Source of the DNA: Myxococcota bacterium
Lineage (GTDB): Bacteria > Myxococcota_A > Polyangia > Polyangiales > Polyangiaceae
Length of the DNA stretch: 64,000 nucleotides
Direction: 5' to 3'
NCBI GenBank assembly: GCA_963169915.1
Contig: CAUJEM010000126.1
Coordinates: 1 to 64,000 of the forward strand
Shown here: positions 15,520 to 23,287 of the stretch, piece by piece
Layout: each line of letters starts with the position of its first letter
Position numbering within the stretch: position 1 is the stretch's first letter
Translations under genes and position numbers: made by a program
Notes under the pieces: model-generated
Databases searched by the model: none
Told to the model about the DNA's origin: nothing
The model's input: the letters and a program-made list of their open reading frames with translations, nothing else

Positions 15520-16734
15520 ATGTCCACGGTACAGGGTGTCATTCAACAAGTGGAGGTCTCGGGCGGGCTCTGTTGCATTTGGCTCGGCGTGAACCCGTCG
15601 GAGCTGTATTGCCTCTCGCTCGGCGGGACCACCATCGAGGCGGCCAACAACGGCGCGGCCGTCGCCCTGGCCCTCGCCGCGCAGCTGCGCGGCGAGGCGG
15701 TCACACTCACCACGAACGGCGATCGCCACGTCACGGAGCTGAAGTGCGGCAAGGTGACGGTGGCTCTCCTGGGCGTGGCGGACTATCGCCCGTACCCGAG
15801 CAAGGCTGAGCTCGCCGGCTACGCTCCGCTCAGCCACCGGCACGATGAGCTCTACGCTCCCAGCGAGCACCGGCACGATGAGCTCTACGCTCCCACGCTC
15901 CATGACCACGGCAACCAATACGCCCCGGCGCAGCATCAGCACGACGATCGCTACGCCTTGGTCGGACATGGCCACGGAGATCAGTACGCGCCGGCCGTCC
16001 ACCTCCACGACGACCGCTACGCGTCGCTCACGCACCACCACGACGGGCGGTACGCCGCCGCGCAGCACGACCATCAGGGCACCTACGCGCCGGTGGTCCA
16101 CGGCCATGGAGATCAGTACGCGCCGGCCGGCCATCTCCACGACGATCGCTATGCCGCCACGGATCACCAGCACGACGGCCGCTACGCGCCGGTCGCGCAC
16201 GGCCACGACGGCCAGTACGCGCCCGTGACCCACGATCACGACGCTCGCTACGCCCTGAGCACGCACCAGCACGACGGCCGCTACGCGCCGGTGGCGCACG
16301 GCCATGACGGCCAGTACGCGCTCGCCGCCCACAACCACCAGCACGACGCGCTGATGGGGCGGCTCCCGCAGGAGCACATGCTCACCTTCGAGGCGCGGTT
16401 CGTGCTCACGGTGCTGCCTGGAGCGCCGCTCCAGGCGCTCACCGCGAGCGCGGTGCCGGCCTTCGGTCCGCTGCTCGCCGAGCTGGACGCGCCCGGGCAG
16501 ACGCGGCAGGCTTACGTGACCCGGGGTGGGGTGTCTACGCTCAGCGCGGTGGTCAAGGAGAGCGGCACCGTGATGCAGGTGCTCTCCCCGGCGCTGGAGC
16601 TCGACGCCAGCGCCCAAGAGCTGGGCTGGCGGCTGAAGCTCTTCACCGCGAGCGGTGATGAGTACACGAGGCCAGGCCCCATGTCCGAGGAGGAGGTGCA
16701 CTTCTCGGTCATCACGCACCTCAACGCGCTCTGA
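15520..16734 (+). CDS. Tail-fibre-like protein with sixteen 11-residue HxH repeats
   Basis: 404 residues. The N-terminal domain (1-100) has GGLCCIWLGVN and is unrecognised. Residues 101-276 are 16 perfectly phased 11-residue repeats with the consensus YAxxxHxHDxx, for example YAPLSHRHDEL and YAPAQHQHDDR. Phage tail fibres use the same H-x-H-D-D-R-Y pattern, and in T4 gp37 HxH pairs from a trimer coordinate iron along the needle axis. Residues 277-404 form a C-terminal domain with no recognised family. There is no signal peptide and no other phage gene nearby. It could be a domesticated spike, a contractile-injection fibre, or an intracellular metal-rich filament. Translation is coupled to the preceding small gene. 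Confidence 0.75.
   Translation: MSTVQGVIQQVEVSGGLCCIWLGVNPSELYCLSLGGTTIEAANNGAAVALALAAQLRGEAVTLTTNGDRHVTELKCGKVTVALLGVADYRPYPSKAELAGYAPLSHRHDELYAPSEHRHDELYAPTLHDHGNQYAPAQHQHDDRYALVGHGHGDQYAPAVHLHDDRYASLTHHHDGRYAAAQHDHQGTYAPVVHGHGDQYAPAGHLHDDRYAATDHQHDGRYAPVAHGHDGQYAPVTHDHDARYALSTHQHDGRYAPVAHGHDGQYALAAHNHQHDALMGRLPQEHMLTFEARFVLTVLPGAPLQALTASAVPAFGPLLAELDAPGQTRQAYVTRGGVSTLSAVVKESGTVMQVLSPALELDASAQELGWRLKLFTASGDEYTRPGPMSEEEVHFSVITHLNAL
15820..16347 (+). repeat. Sixteen 33-bp tandem repeats encoding HxH units
   Basis: The 528-bp block is divisible into exactly sixteen 33-nt units starting with TAC GC at 15820 and ending at 16347. Codon choice differs between units, so the array is old enough to have diverged while the Tyr, Ala and paired His positions were retained. 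That indicates selection on the protein rather than recent slippage. Confidence 0.9.
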
Positions 16735-16743
16735 CGCGCACGG

Positions 16744-16770
16744 GCGCTGCCGCGCTCGGCGCGGCAGCGC
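16744..16770. terminator. Bidirectional hairpin between convergent genes
   Basis: A perfect 12-bp stem (GCGCTGCCGCGC and its complement) with a TCG loop lies between the HxH gene and the convergent AgmX-like gene. It ends one base before the stop codon of the latter. No T-tract follows on either side, as is common in high-GC genomes. Confidence 0.55.
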
Positions 16771-17601
16771 TCACTCTCGCTCGAAGCGGGTGCGCGTCAG
16801 ATCCAGCTTGGGGCTCACGGGGAAGCGCAGCGACCACGCCGCCGCGGTGATGCAGCGAGTGGAGTGGGGCGTCGCCGGCTGGGTGCTCACCGTCACCCCC
16901 ACCGGCCGACCATTCTGGACGGCGATGCACACGTCGAGCCGCGCGCTCGCGGGCAGCCCGCAGTGACCAAACCAGGTGCCGCGCTCCAAGAGCCGAGCGT
17001 AGGCCTCCCGCGACAGATCCCGCGGCGCGCCGGGCGCCAAGTCCTCGATGTAGGCGGCGGCGGCGTCCTCGCAGCTCGCGCCGGGGCGGAGCCGCGCGAG
17101 CGTGGGGGACGCGGGAGCGGCCGCGCTGGCGGCGGGTGGCGGCGGTGGCTCGGGCGCGCTCGAGGTCACGAGCAGCTCCTCCTCGCTGGGAGTGGCGCTC
17201 AGCGCCGGCGCGGCGCTCGGTGCTGCGAGGGCGAGCGTGGGGGAGCCCTCACTGGGGTGCGCGTGGGGCGAGCCCTGCGCCTCGGGAAGAGACGGCTCCG
17301 TGAGCGCCGGCGCTGCCGCCCCCCGCGGCGCGGGGGCTGGGGCGGCGCGGGGGGGCACCGGGGGCGCGGCCTCGGGGCCTCGGCGCGTGGTGCGCGGTGC
17401 GAGCGAGGACTGCGCGGGCGGGCGCGCCTCGAGCGCGCGGGTGGGCACAGGCTGCATCCACCACCACGCCGCCACCGCCGTGGCGCCCCAGACGAGCGCG
17501 CCCCACAGCAGCGGCGAGCGCGCTCGGCGCCGGCGCGCCGGCGGCAGCGCCAAGGGCTCGCGCAGCCGAACGCGCTGCTTGAACTCCAGAGGGCTGCTCA
17601 T
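16771..17601 (-). CDS. AgmX/TonB-like single-span protein
   Basis: 276 residues. A basic N-terminus (PPARRRRARSP) precedes one membrane helix (LLWGALVWGATAVAAWWWM, about 30-50). Then follow about 130 residues of Ala/Pro-rich periplasmic linker. A C-terminal globular domain (about 175-276) has CIAVQNGRPVGVTVSTQP and CITAAAWSLRFP. That ending is the energy-transducer style found in TonB and in the AgmX/PglI C-terminal domains of myxobacterial gliding proteins: a dG.v..v strand followed by a Cys-containing helix and fP. A role linking inner-membrane machinery to the outer membrane is inferred. No ExbBD genes are near. Confidence 0.6.
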   Translation of the reverse strand: MSSPLEFKQRVRLREPLALPPARRRRARSPLLWGALVWGATAVAAWWWMQPVPTRALEARPPAQSSLAPRTTRRGPEAAPPVPPRAAPAPAPRGAAAPALTEPSLPEAQGSPHAHPSEGSPTLALAAPSAAPALSATPSEEELLVTSSAPEPPPPPAASAAAPASPTLARLRPGASCEDAAAAYIEDLAPGAPRDLSREAYARLLERGTWFGHCGLPASARLDVCIAVQNGRPVGVTVSTQPATPHSTRCITAAAWSLRFPVSPKLDLTRTRFERE

Positions 17602-17710
17602 GAGCGGCGCTTAGCACCGAGCCCGCACCTCGCCCAAGCTCTTGGCGGCGGCGGCGCTGGGCCGCGCTGCGCTTGACGCCGCGCAGGCCGGGGGCGAATC
17701 AGCGCAGACC

Positions 17711-18238
17711 ATGGCTCAGCCCAACGCGCCGTTTCAGCTCGCCATCTTGACGACGGGCGGCACCATCGAGAAGACCTACGACGAGACCGACGGCTCGCTG
17801 CGCAACGTCCGCACCGTGCTCGGGGAGATCTTGCGTGAGCTGCGCTTGCCGGGGCTGGAGGTGCACCAGGTGCAGGTGATGAGCAAGGACTCGCTCGACA
17901 TGACGAGCGACGATCGCTCGCTCATCGTGCAGGCCACCCGTGAGGCGCTCGCGCGGCACGACGCGGCGCTCGTCATCCACGGCACCGACACGCTGGCGGA
18001 GACGGGCGAGCGGCTGCTGAAGGAGCTGTCGCCGTTGAGCAAGCCGGTGCTGCTGACGGGCGCGTTCCGCCCGTATGAGTTCCGGGACTCGGACGCCTTG
18101 CAGAACGTCACGGAGTCGTTGTTCGCGGCGCGCCTGCTGCCTCCGGGGGTGTACGCGGTGTTCCATGGGCGTGCGCTGGCCTTCCCGGGCGTGATCAAGC
18201 AGCGCGACAAGGGCACCTTCGAGGTGCAGATCCGCTGA
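17711..18238 (+). CDS. Short asparaginase-like protein (N-terminal domain only)
   Basis: 175 residues from ATG 17711. It carries both nucleophile-side motifs of type I/II asparaginases: ILTTGGTIEKTYDETDG at residues 10-26 with the two Thr/Tyr positions, and ALVIHGTDTLAETGE near residue 90. LLTGAFRPYEFRDSDA supplies the Lys/Arg and Asp region. Full enzymes are about 330 residues, and the whole C-terminal domain that completes the active site in the partner subunit is missing. Short asparaginase-domain proteins are known in several bacteria, so this is probably a genuine compact family and not a broken gene. Catalytic activity is unproven. It stands alone. Confidence 0.7.
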   Translation: MAQPNAPFQLAILTTGGTIEKTYDETDGSLRNVRTVLGEILRELRLPGLEVHQVQVMSKDSLDMTSDDRSLIVQATREALARHDAALVIHGTDTLAETGERLLKELSPLSKPVLLTGAFRPYEFRDSDALQNVTESLFAARLLPPGVYAVFHGRALAFPGVIKQRDKGTFEVQIR

Positions 18239-18254
18239 GTGAGGGGGCGCTCCG

Positions 18255-18283
18255 CGAGCCGCCGCGCTCAGGTGGGCGGCTCG
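18255..18283. terminator. Hairpin across the convergent gene ends
   Basis: CGAGCCGCC and GGCGGCTCG form a 9-bp stem with an 11-nt loop. The minus-strand stop codon at 18268 falls inside the loop. It is a plausible bidirectional terminator between the asparaginase-like gene and the propeller lipoprotein. Confidence 0.4.
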
Positions 18284-19236
18284 ACGGGCGCGCAGGTGCT
18301 CACGCCAGCGCCCACGATGCGCGCCTCCACCTTCGGGATCCACTTGGTGACCGTGCCGTCGTGGTCCACCTTCCACACCGTGGAGCCGCTGCCAGAGGTG
18401 TCGAAGAAGACGTAGAAGGAGCCGCCCCAGAACGCGAAGGCGTAGGCCAGACTGGCGCCGTTGGTGTTGAGCTGGGGCACGGGGATGCTGGTGAGCACCT
18501 GGGCGGTGTCCTTGTCGATCTGCCGCACGGTGGAGCCCCCCGCGGCCGGGAAGAAGCCCCAGAGCTCCGCGTTGCCGTTGCCAGTGAACTCTGCGCCGCC
18601 CGGCAGCGCCCCCACGGTGGTGATACCCCCCGTGGTGGGATCCACGCGGCCCAGCTTGGGTGCGCCGGTGGAGGTCGCCAGATAGAGCTTGTCCGTGCTG
18701 CCGCCCACCACGTCCGTGGCGTAGCCCATGCCGAATTTCTTGAAGCCGCTGCCCTGACCGCACTTCACGTTGGCGGGGCCGGCACAGCTTGCGTCTGCGA
18801 TGTTCACCTTGTACACGCCGGCGCAGTCTTCCAGGGCCGTCATGTACGCCACGTAGGCGTAGCCGTCCCGGCCGATGGCCATGGAGTTGGGCCCCGCGCC
18901 GGCCGAGCAGCCCACCTGGCCGATGGCCTTGAACGCCTGCGGCGTGTTGACGCGCGGGTCGAAGGACCAGAGCACGTTGCTGGCGCCGAGCACGTACACC
19001 AGCTCCGTGCCGTTGGCGCAGTTGGAGCCGTGCGCGTCGCCCCCGGTGCCGCCGTTGCCGCCAATGTCGATGCCGCCGCCGGTGCCGCCGCTGCCGGTCC
19101 CCCCACTCCCGTTGCCGCCGCCGCCGCTGCCGCTACCGCTGCCGCCGGGGGCGTCGTCGTCGGCTCCAGCCGCTGAGCAGCCGAGCGCCGAGGCGCAGAA
19201 CAACAAGGCAAGGGGGAGCAGGGCGAGCCGTCGCAT
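18268..19236 (-). CDS. Beta-propeller-like lipoprotein
   Basis: 322 residues from ATG 19236. The longer in-frame start is rejected because this one gives a proper signal peptide with lipobox ALGC at Cys20. A Gly/Ser-rich linker (GGSGSGSGGGGNGSGG and on) follows. The body consists of repeated strands such as LVYVLGASNVLWSFDP, GYAYVAYM, KLYLATSTGAPKLGRVDPTTGG and LWGFFPAAGGSTVRQIDKDT. Each pairs an observed value with its display form, typical of NHL/SMP-30/YncE-style propellers. Six cysteines suggest a disulphide-stabilised extracellular fold. Ligand unknown. The gene is divergent from the sigma-54-preceded unit at 19479. A TAATCT box sits 10 nt before its start. Confidence 0.65.
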   Translation of the reverse strand: MRRLALLPLALLFCASALGCSAAGADDDAPGGSGSGSGGGGNGSGGTGSGGTGGGIDIGGNGGTGGDAHGSNCANGTELVYVLGASNVLWSFDPRVNTPQAFKAIGQVGCSAGAGPNSMAIGRDGYAYVAYMTALEDCAGVYKVNIADASCAGPANVKCGQGSGFKKFGMGYATDVVGGSTDKLYLATSTGAPKLGRVDPTTGGITTVGALPGGAEFTGNGNAELWGFFPAAGGSTVRQIDKDTAQVLTSIPVPQLNTNGASLAYAFAFWGGSFYVFFDTSGSGSTVWKVDHDGTVTKWIPKVEARIVGAGVSTCAPVEPPT

Positions 19237-19286
19237 CGTGGCCTGCAGATTAGCATGCTTCAGGTCGGCCCCCCAGCCGAGGGTGG

Positions 19287-19339
19287 CGTCACGCTGTGAC
19301 GGGCGCAGCGACACAGGCTGTGGGCCGAACGCCACAGCC
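19287..19339. promoter_or_regulatory. Two dyad elements in a divergent promoter region
   Basis: CGTCAC-GCT-GTGACG (19287-19301) is a 15-bp dyad. GGCTGTGG-N8-CCACAGCC (19316-19339) is a second, with perfect 8-bp arms. Their centres lie about 108 and 75 nt upstream of the predicted sigma-54 start near 19402. That is the usual position for enhancer-binding-protein sites. Confidence 0.5.
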
Positions 19340-19374
19340 AACCCACGAAAATCAGCTGGGACCGCGAAATGCGC

Positions 19375-19391
19375 TTGGCCTGGGGCTTGCT
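19375..19391 (+). promoter_or_regulatory. Candidate sigma-54 promoter
   Basis: TTGGCCTGGGGCTTGCT has GG and GC elements separated by exactly 10 nt. It matches the consensus TTGGCACGN4TTGCW at all but two fixed positions. It lies 88 nt before the ATG at 19479, whose leader contains a GGAGG ribosome site. Upstream dyads could bind the activator. Confidence 0.5.
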
Positions 19392-19478
19392 AACCCCACC
19401 CTCGGAACATTTCGAACCCGTCACTGTCAGGTCGCCCACCCCTGCTGCGTTAGCACCCCGACCCCCCTGGAGGCCCCC

Positions 19479-20174
19479 ATGACCCACCCCAAGCGCATCC
19501 CCGGCTCCTTCCTCGCTGCTCTCACCGCCTGCGCGGCGCTCACCGGGCTGTCGTCCAGCGCCTTGGCGTGTGGCGGGGACTGGGGCCCGGCCATGCTGGA
19601 GTACGAGCAAGACCATCGCCCCTTCGCGGTGTCTCTAGCGGAGCAGCAGCTGGAGGACGGCAAGCTCGTGGCCGCCGCCGCCAGCGTCATCCGCAGCATG
19701 CCTCACGTGCGCACCCTCAGCGCCAAGAAGAGCACCGTGGTGGCGCGCGCCCAGCGGACCTTGGCAGTAGCCCTGGTGCGCTCGGGAGGGGCCCTGTCGC
19801 TCAAGGGGCAGGTGCCCGTCTACGCGCGGGGCAAGTGGGAAGGGAAGTCCCAGGCCGACCGCCAGGCGAACCTGGAGTGGGCGGCAGGCGCGCTGCGCGC
19901 GGTGTCCGCCACCAAGGCGGACGACCCCTCGGTCAAGACGGAGCTGGCGGAGGCCCTCGCTCGGCTCGAGTCGCACCGCCAGGAGGCGCGCGGCATCCTG
20001 GAAGAGCTCGCCAAGAAGGACCTCATCGCCTCCCCGGAGGGGTACGCCGCGCTGGCGGAGCTGCGGCGCGCCGCGGGCGACGAGCCCGGCCAGCGCGCCG
20101 CGGCCGAGCGCTGCCGCGCCATGGCCGGCGAGGGGGCGGGGCTGTGCGGCGCGCCCGCCAGCGCCAAGAGCTGA
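19479..20174 (+). CDS. Secreted hypothetical protein with helical-repeat character
   Basis: 231 residues, ATG 19479 preceded by GGAGG. The signal peptide runs to about residue 31 (LSSSALACGG), probably cleaved after SALA, giving a periplasmic protein. The remainder is Ala/Glu/Arg-rich helix pairs: SLAEQQLEDGKLVAAAASVI, RTLAVALVRSGG, LEWAAGALRAVSA, EALARLESHRQEARGILEEL and GYAALAELRRAAGD. These have TPR-like spacing, although the consensus Gly/Ala/Pro positions are imperfect. It is followed after 68 nt by the four-haem lipoprotein gene. The two may form a sigma-54-controlled unit, so a scaffold role for a periplasmic redox complex is inferred. Confidence 0.65.
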   Translation: MTHPKRIPGSFLAALTACAALTGLSSSALACGGDWGPAMLEYEQDHRPFAVSLAEQQLEDGKLVAAAASVIRSMPHVRTLSAKKSTVVARAQRTLAVALVRSGGALSLKGQVPVYARGKWEGKSQADRQANLEWAAGALRAVSATKADDPSVKTELAEALARLESHRQEARGILEELAKKDLIASPEGYAALAELRRAAGDEPGQRAAAERCRAMAGEGAGLCGAPASAKS

Positions 20175-20242
20175 GCAGGAGTCACCCCATGGGCTGCCGC
20201 GCCGCCGCCTCCAGGCGGCGGCGCGTCGCCGAGGAGCCATCG

Positions 20243-21535
20243 ATGCGCGTCACGACCACCGCCGTGCTGCTCGCTACCGTCACCCTGCTCGCGGCGTGTG
20301 ACGACAAGCCGACGCCCACGCCGGCGTCCTCTCCCAGCGTGAGCGCGGCGCCGTCCGGCGGCGCGCGGGCGCTCACCAGCGGCGCCTTGCCGCACGCCGC
20401 GGCGGCGCCCGTCGCGCTCGCTGGCGACGCCGCGGAGGGTCAGCGCCTGGTCGAGCAGTACGAGTGCAGTCGCTGCCACCAAGGGACGGGGCAGCCGGCG
20501 CCCAAGCTGGCGCTCGACTGCGTGGGCTGCCATCAGCAGATCCTCGCGGGTAAGTTCCCGGCCTCACCCGCGAAGCTCGCGGAGTGGAAGCCGCACGTCG
20601 CCTACTACCAGGAGACGCCCTCGCTCGAGGCGCTCGGCCGAAGGCTGGAGCCCGCGTACCTCGTCGCCTTCTTGCAGCGCCCCGAAGACGTGCGCCCGCA
20701 CTTGGTCCCCAGCATGCCGCGGCTGCCGCTCTCCGCCGAGCAGGCCACTCACGTCGCTGCCTACCTCACGCGAGGAGAGCGCCCCAAGGCCCAGCGCCTC
20801 GACGGCGCGGACCCTGCCCATGGCCGCGCGCTGCTGGAGAACAAGAGCTGCGGTAGCTGCCACGAGTTCTCCGGCGTCGCGCCGCTCACGGCGCGTCCCA
20901 AGCCAGGCGTGGGCAGCGAAGAGCAGCAGCGCGCCATCCGGCTGGCTCCCGATCTGCGTCACACCCGGGACCGATGGTCGCCGGGGGCGCTGGTGGAGTG
21001 GCTGCTGGAGCCCGAGCGCGTCAAGCCGGGCACGCTGATGCCCTCGCACAGCCTCTCGCCTGCCGAAGCTCGAGATCTGGCCGCGTACCTGCTCACCACG
21101 CCGCTAGAGCCGCCGCGGCTCAAGGCCTTGCCCGTGCGCCTGCCCGTGCTCAGCCGTCGCGTCCGCTACGCGGAGGTGGTGGAGCAGGTCATCGGCGTCA
21201 CCTGCCGGCACTGCCACGGCGACGCGGACCTCACCCTGGGTGACGGCGGCCCCGGCAACACCGGCGGCTTCGGCTTCACGCCGCGCCGGATGGATTTGTC
21301 CACCTATGAGCGCACCAACGCCGGCCTCCTGAACGCGCAGGGCGAGCGCGAGAGCGTGTTCGCCAAGCTGCCGGACGGCACGCCACGGCTGGTGGCGTCG
21401 CTCATCGCACGGCAGCGGGAGGAGGCGGGTCAGGTGGACCCGCAGGTGCGAGGCATGCCGCTCGGCTTGCCGGCGCTGAGCGCGGAGCAGGTGCAGCTCG
21501 TGGAGTCCTGGGTGGCGCAGGGCCGCCCGCGCTGA
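20243..21535 (+). CDS. Tetrahaem c-type cytochrome lipoprotein
   Basis: 430 residues from ATG 20243, chosen for its GAGGAG ribosome site and a signal peptide ending in lipobox LAAC (Cys16). Four CxxCH haem motifs are visible: CSRCH (about residue 75), CVGCH, CGSCH (about 205) and CRHCH (about 320). Potential distal Met ligands occur in LVPSMPRLPLS and TLMPSHSLS, which match the cytochrome c class I loop. Three fused mono/dihaem cytochrome domains are likely. It should move electrons on the periplasmic face or at the outer membrane. The next gene starts 38 nt after the stop and is unrelated in function. Upstream partner: the helical secreted protein at 19479. Confidence 0.85.
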   Translation: MRVTTTAVLLATVTLLAACDDKPTPTPASSPSVSAAPSGGARALTSGALPHAAAAPVALAGDAAEGQRLVEQYECSRCHQGTGQPAPKLALDCVGCHQQILAGKFPASPAKLAEWKPHVAYYQETPSLEALGRRLEPAYLVAFLQRPEDVRPHLVPSMPRLPLSAEQATHVAAYLTRGERPKAQRLDGADPAHGRALLENKSCGSCHEFSGVAPLTARPKPGVGSEEQQRAIRLAPDLRHTRDRWSPGALVEWLLEPERVKPGTLMPSHSLSPAEARDLAAYLLTTPLEPPRLKALPVRLPVLSRRVRYAEVVEQVIGVTCRHCHGDADLTLGDGGPGNTGGFGFTPRRMDLSTYERTNAGLLNAQGERESVFAKLPDGTPRLVASLIARQREEAGQVDPQVRGMPLGLPALSAEQVQLVESWVAQGRPR

Positions 21536-21573
21536 CACGCCAGCGCGGCGCGGTGTGTGCTAGAGCGCGCGCC

Positions 21574-23172
21574 GTGACCGACCCGTCCGAACCCGAGACC
21601 ACGAGCCCCTGGGCCGCCCGCGCCGAGCGCGAGGGGCGCGCCCGCGACGCGGCGCTCGGCGCGCCCACGGAGACGGAGGTCCGCGCTGCGCTCGCCGTGC
21701 TGGAGTCCTTCGTGGAAGACCGCGCGCGGCTCGCCACCGTGGAGCCAGAGTTGATGCGCGCGCTGCTCGTCGCGGCCGGGCGCGTCTCCCGGCCGGAGCG
21801 CGAGCAGATCGCGCGCTTTGGCAAGGAGATGCGGCGCCGCACCCGCCGCGAGGACAAGCAGCAAGATCGCCGGCTGGTGGAGGCCTCGGGGCTACGTCAG
21901 CAGCGGCGCGCGCCCGTGTACCAGCCGTACTGGCTGCCTCCACCCGGCGCGCACGAAGCGGACGCGCCGGAGCCGGAGCTCAAGCGCGCGCGGGTGTGCT
22001 ACGTGTGCAAGGCGGAGTACCAGCGCGTCCACGCGTATTACGACTCGCTCTGCCCAGACTGCGGCGACTTCAACTACGAAAAACGCCAGCAGACGGCGGA
22101 TCTCTCGGGCCGCACCGCGCTCATCACGGGCGGCCGGGTGAAGATCGGCTATCAAGCGGGGCTCTTGCTCTTGCGCGCCGGCGCGCGGCTGATCGTCACC
22201 ACGCGCTTCCCGGTGGACGCCGCCGCGCGCTACGCCGCGGAGCCAGACTACCCGAGCTTCAGCGCGCGGCTGCACGTGCACGGGCTGGATCTGCGCCACG
22301 CGCCCAGCGTGGAGCTGTTCGCGCGTCATCTCGTGGAGACGGAGCCGCGGCTGGACTTCATCCTCAACAACGCGTGCCAGACGGTGCGGCGCCCGAGCGG
22401 GTTTTACGCGCACCTGCTCGCGCGTGAGGAGACGCCGCTGGAGGAGCTGCCGGCGGCGCTACGCGCGCCGCTCGGTCGCTACGCGGAGCTGTGCCGCCAG
22501 CTCTCCGGCGGCGCCTCCGCCGCCCCCGGGGGCGCCCTGATGGCGCCGAGCGCGGCGCCGGGCGCCGGGCTGGTGCAGGCGGCGCGCCTCTCGCAGCGCC
22601 GCTACCTGGATGAGGACTTCTCCGCCGGCGCCGAGGTGCTGCCCGTGGGCCGCTACGACGAGGACCTGCAGCAGGTGGATCTGCGCCAGGTCAATAGCTG
22701 GCGGCTCACCCTGGCGGAGGTGGAGACGGCGGAGCTGCTCGAGGTGCAGCTGGTCAACGCGGTGGCGCCGTTCATCCTCAACGCCAAGCTCAAGCCGCTG
22801 ATGCTGCGCACCCGCACGCTGGACCAGCACATCGTCAACGTCAGCGCGATGGAGGGGCAGTTTTACCGCACCACCAAGACGGACAAGCACCCGCACACCA
22901 ACATGGCCAAGGCGGCGCTCAACATGATGACGCGCACCAGCGCTCCAGACTACGTCCGCGACGGCATCCACATGAACGCCGTGGACACCGGCTGGATCAC
23001 GGACGAAGACCCCGCCACGCACGCCGCGCGCAAGGCCGAGCTCGGCTTCGCCCCGCCGCTCGACGTGCTGGACGGCGCGGCGCGCATCGTGGACCCCATC
23101 TTCAGCGGCGTGAACACCGGGCAGCACGTCTGGGGGCAGTTCCTGAAGGACTACAAGCCGGCGCGCTGGTGA
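21574..23172 (+). CDS. SDR-family protein with N-terminal zinc-ribbon-like extension
   Basis: 532 residues from GTG 21574. The first 130 residues are charged helix. Then come CYVC and CPDC (about residues 142-168), a four-cysteine zinc-ribbon-like pair. A Rossmann domain follows with ALITGGRVKIGYQAG, HGLDLRHAPSV and LDFILNNACQTVRRP. A 70-residue insertion separates strands four and five. At the catalytic site HIVNVSAMEG supplies the Ser, but where Y-x-x-x-K is expected the sequence is HTNMAKAA, with Thr in place of Tyr. The long extension and altered triad recur in a poorly studied group of large SDRs. Substrate unknown; the enzyme may bind NAD without classic dehydrogenase chemistry. Confidence 0.75.
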   Translation: MTDPSEPETTSPWAARAEREGRARDAALGAPTETEVRAALAVLESFVEDRARLATVEPELMRALLVAAGRVSRPEREQIARFGKEMRRRTRREDKQQDRRLVEASGLRQQRRAPVYQPYWLPPPGAHEADAPEPELKRARVCYVCKAEYQRVHAYYDSLCPDCGDFNYEKRQQTADLSGRTALITGGRVKIGYQAGLLLLRAGARLIVTTRFPVDAAARYAAEPDYPSFSARLHVHGLDLRHAPSVELFARHLVETEPRLDFILNNACQTVRRPSGFYAHLLAREETPLEELPAALRAPLGRYAELCRQLSGGASAAPGGALMAPSAAPGAGLVQAARLSQRRYLDEDFSAGAEVLPVGRYDEDLQQVDLRQVNSWRLTLAEVETAELLEVQLVNAVAPFILNAKLKPLMLRTRTLDQHIVNVSAMEGQFYRTTKTDKHPHTNMAKAALNMMTRTSAPDYVRDGIHMNAVDTGWITDEDPATHAARKAELGFAPPLDVLDGAARIVDPIFSGVNTGQHVWGQFLKDYKPARW

Positions 23173-23287
23173 GCGCTGCGGGAGAGAGGGAGGCTGGGCG
23201 CGGGCCGAGCCACGCCGGCGCGCCGTCCACGCCGCTCGAACACTCCGTCTCAGGGGGCGCGCCTTCCCTGCGCTGCCTGTCTGCGGC

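Noticed and set aside
15085-16719. 544-codon minus-strand frame opposite the HxH repeats
   Set aside because: The frame stays open because of the 33-bp repeats; its periodic valine/arginine sequence mirrors them and has no independent support.
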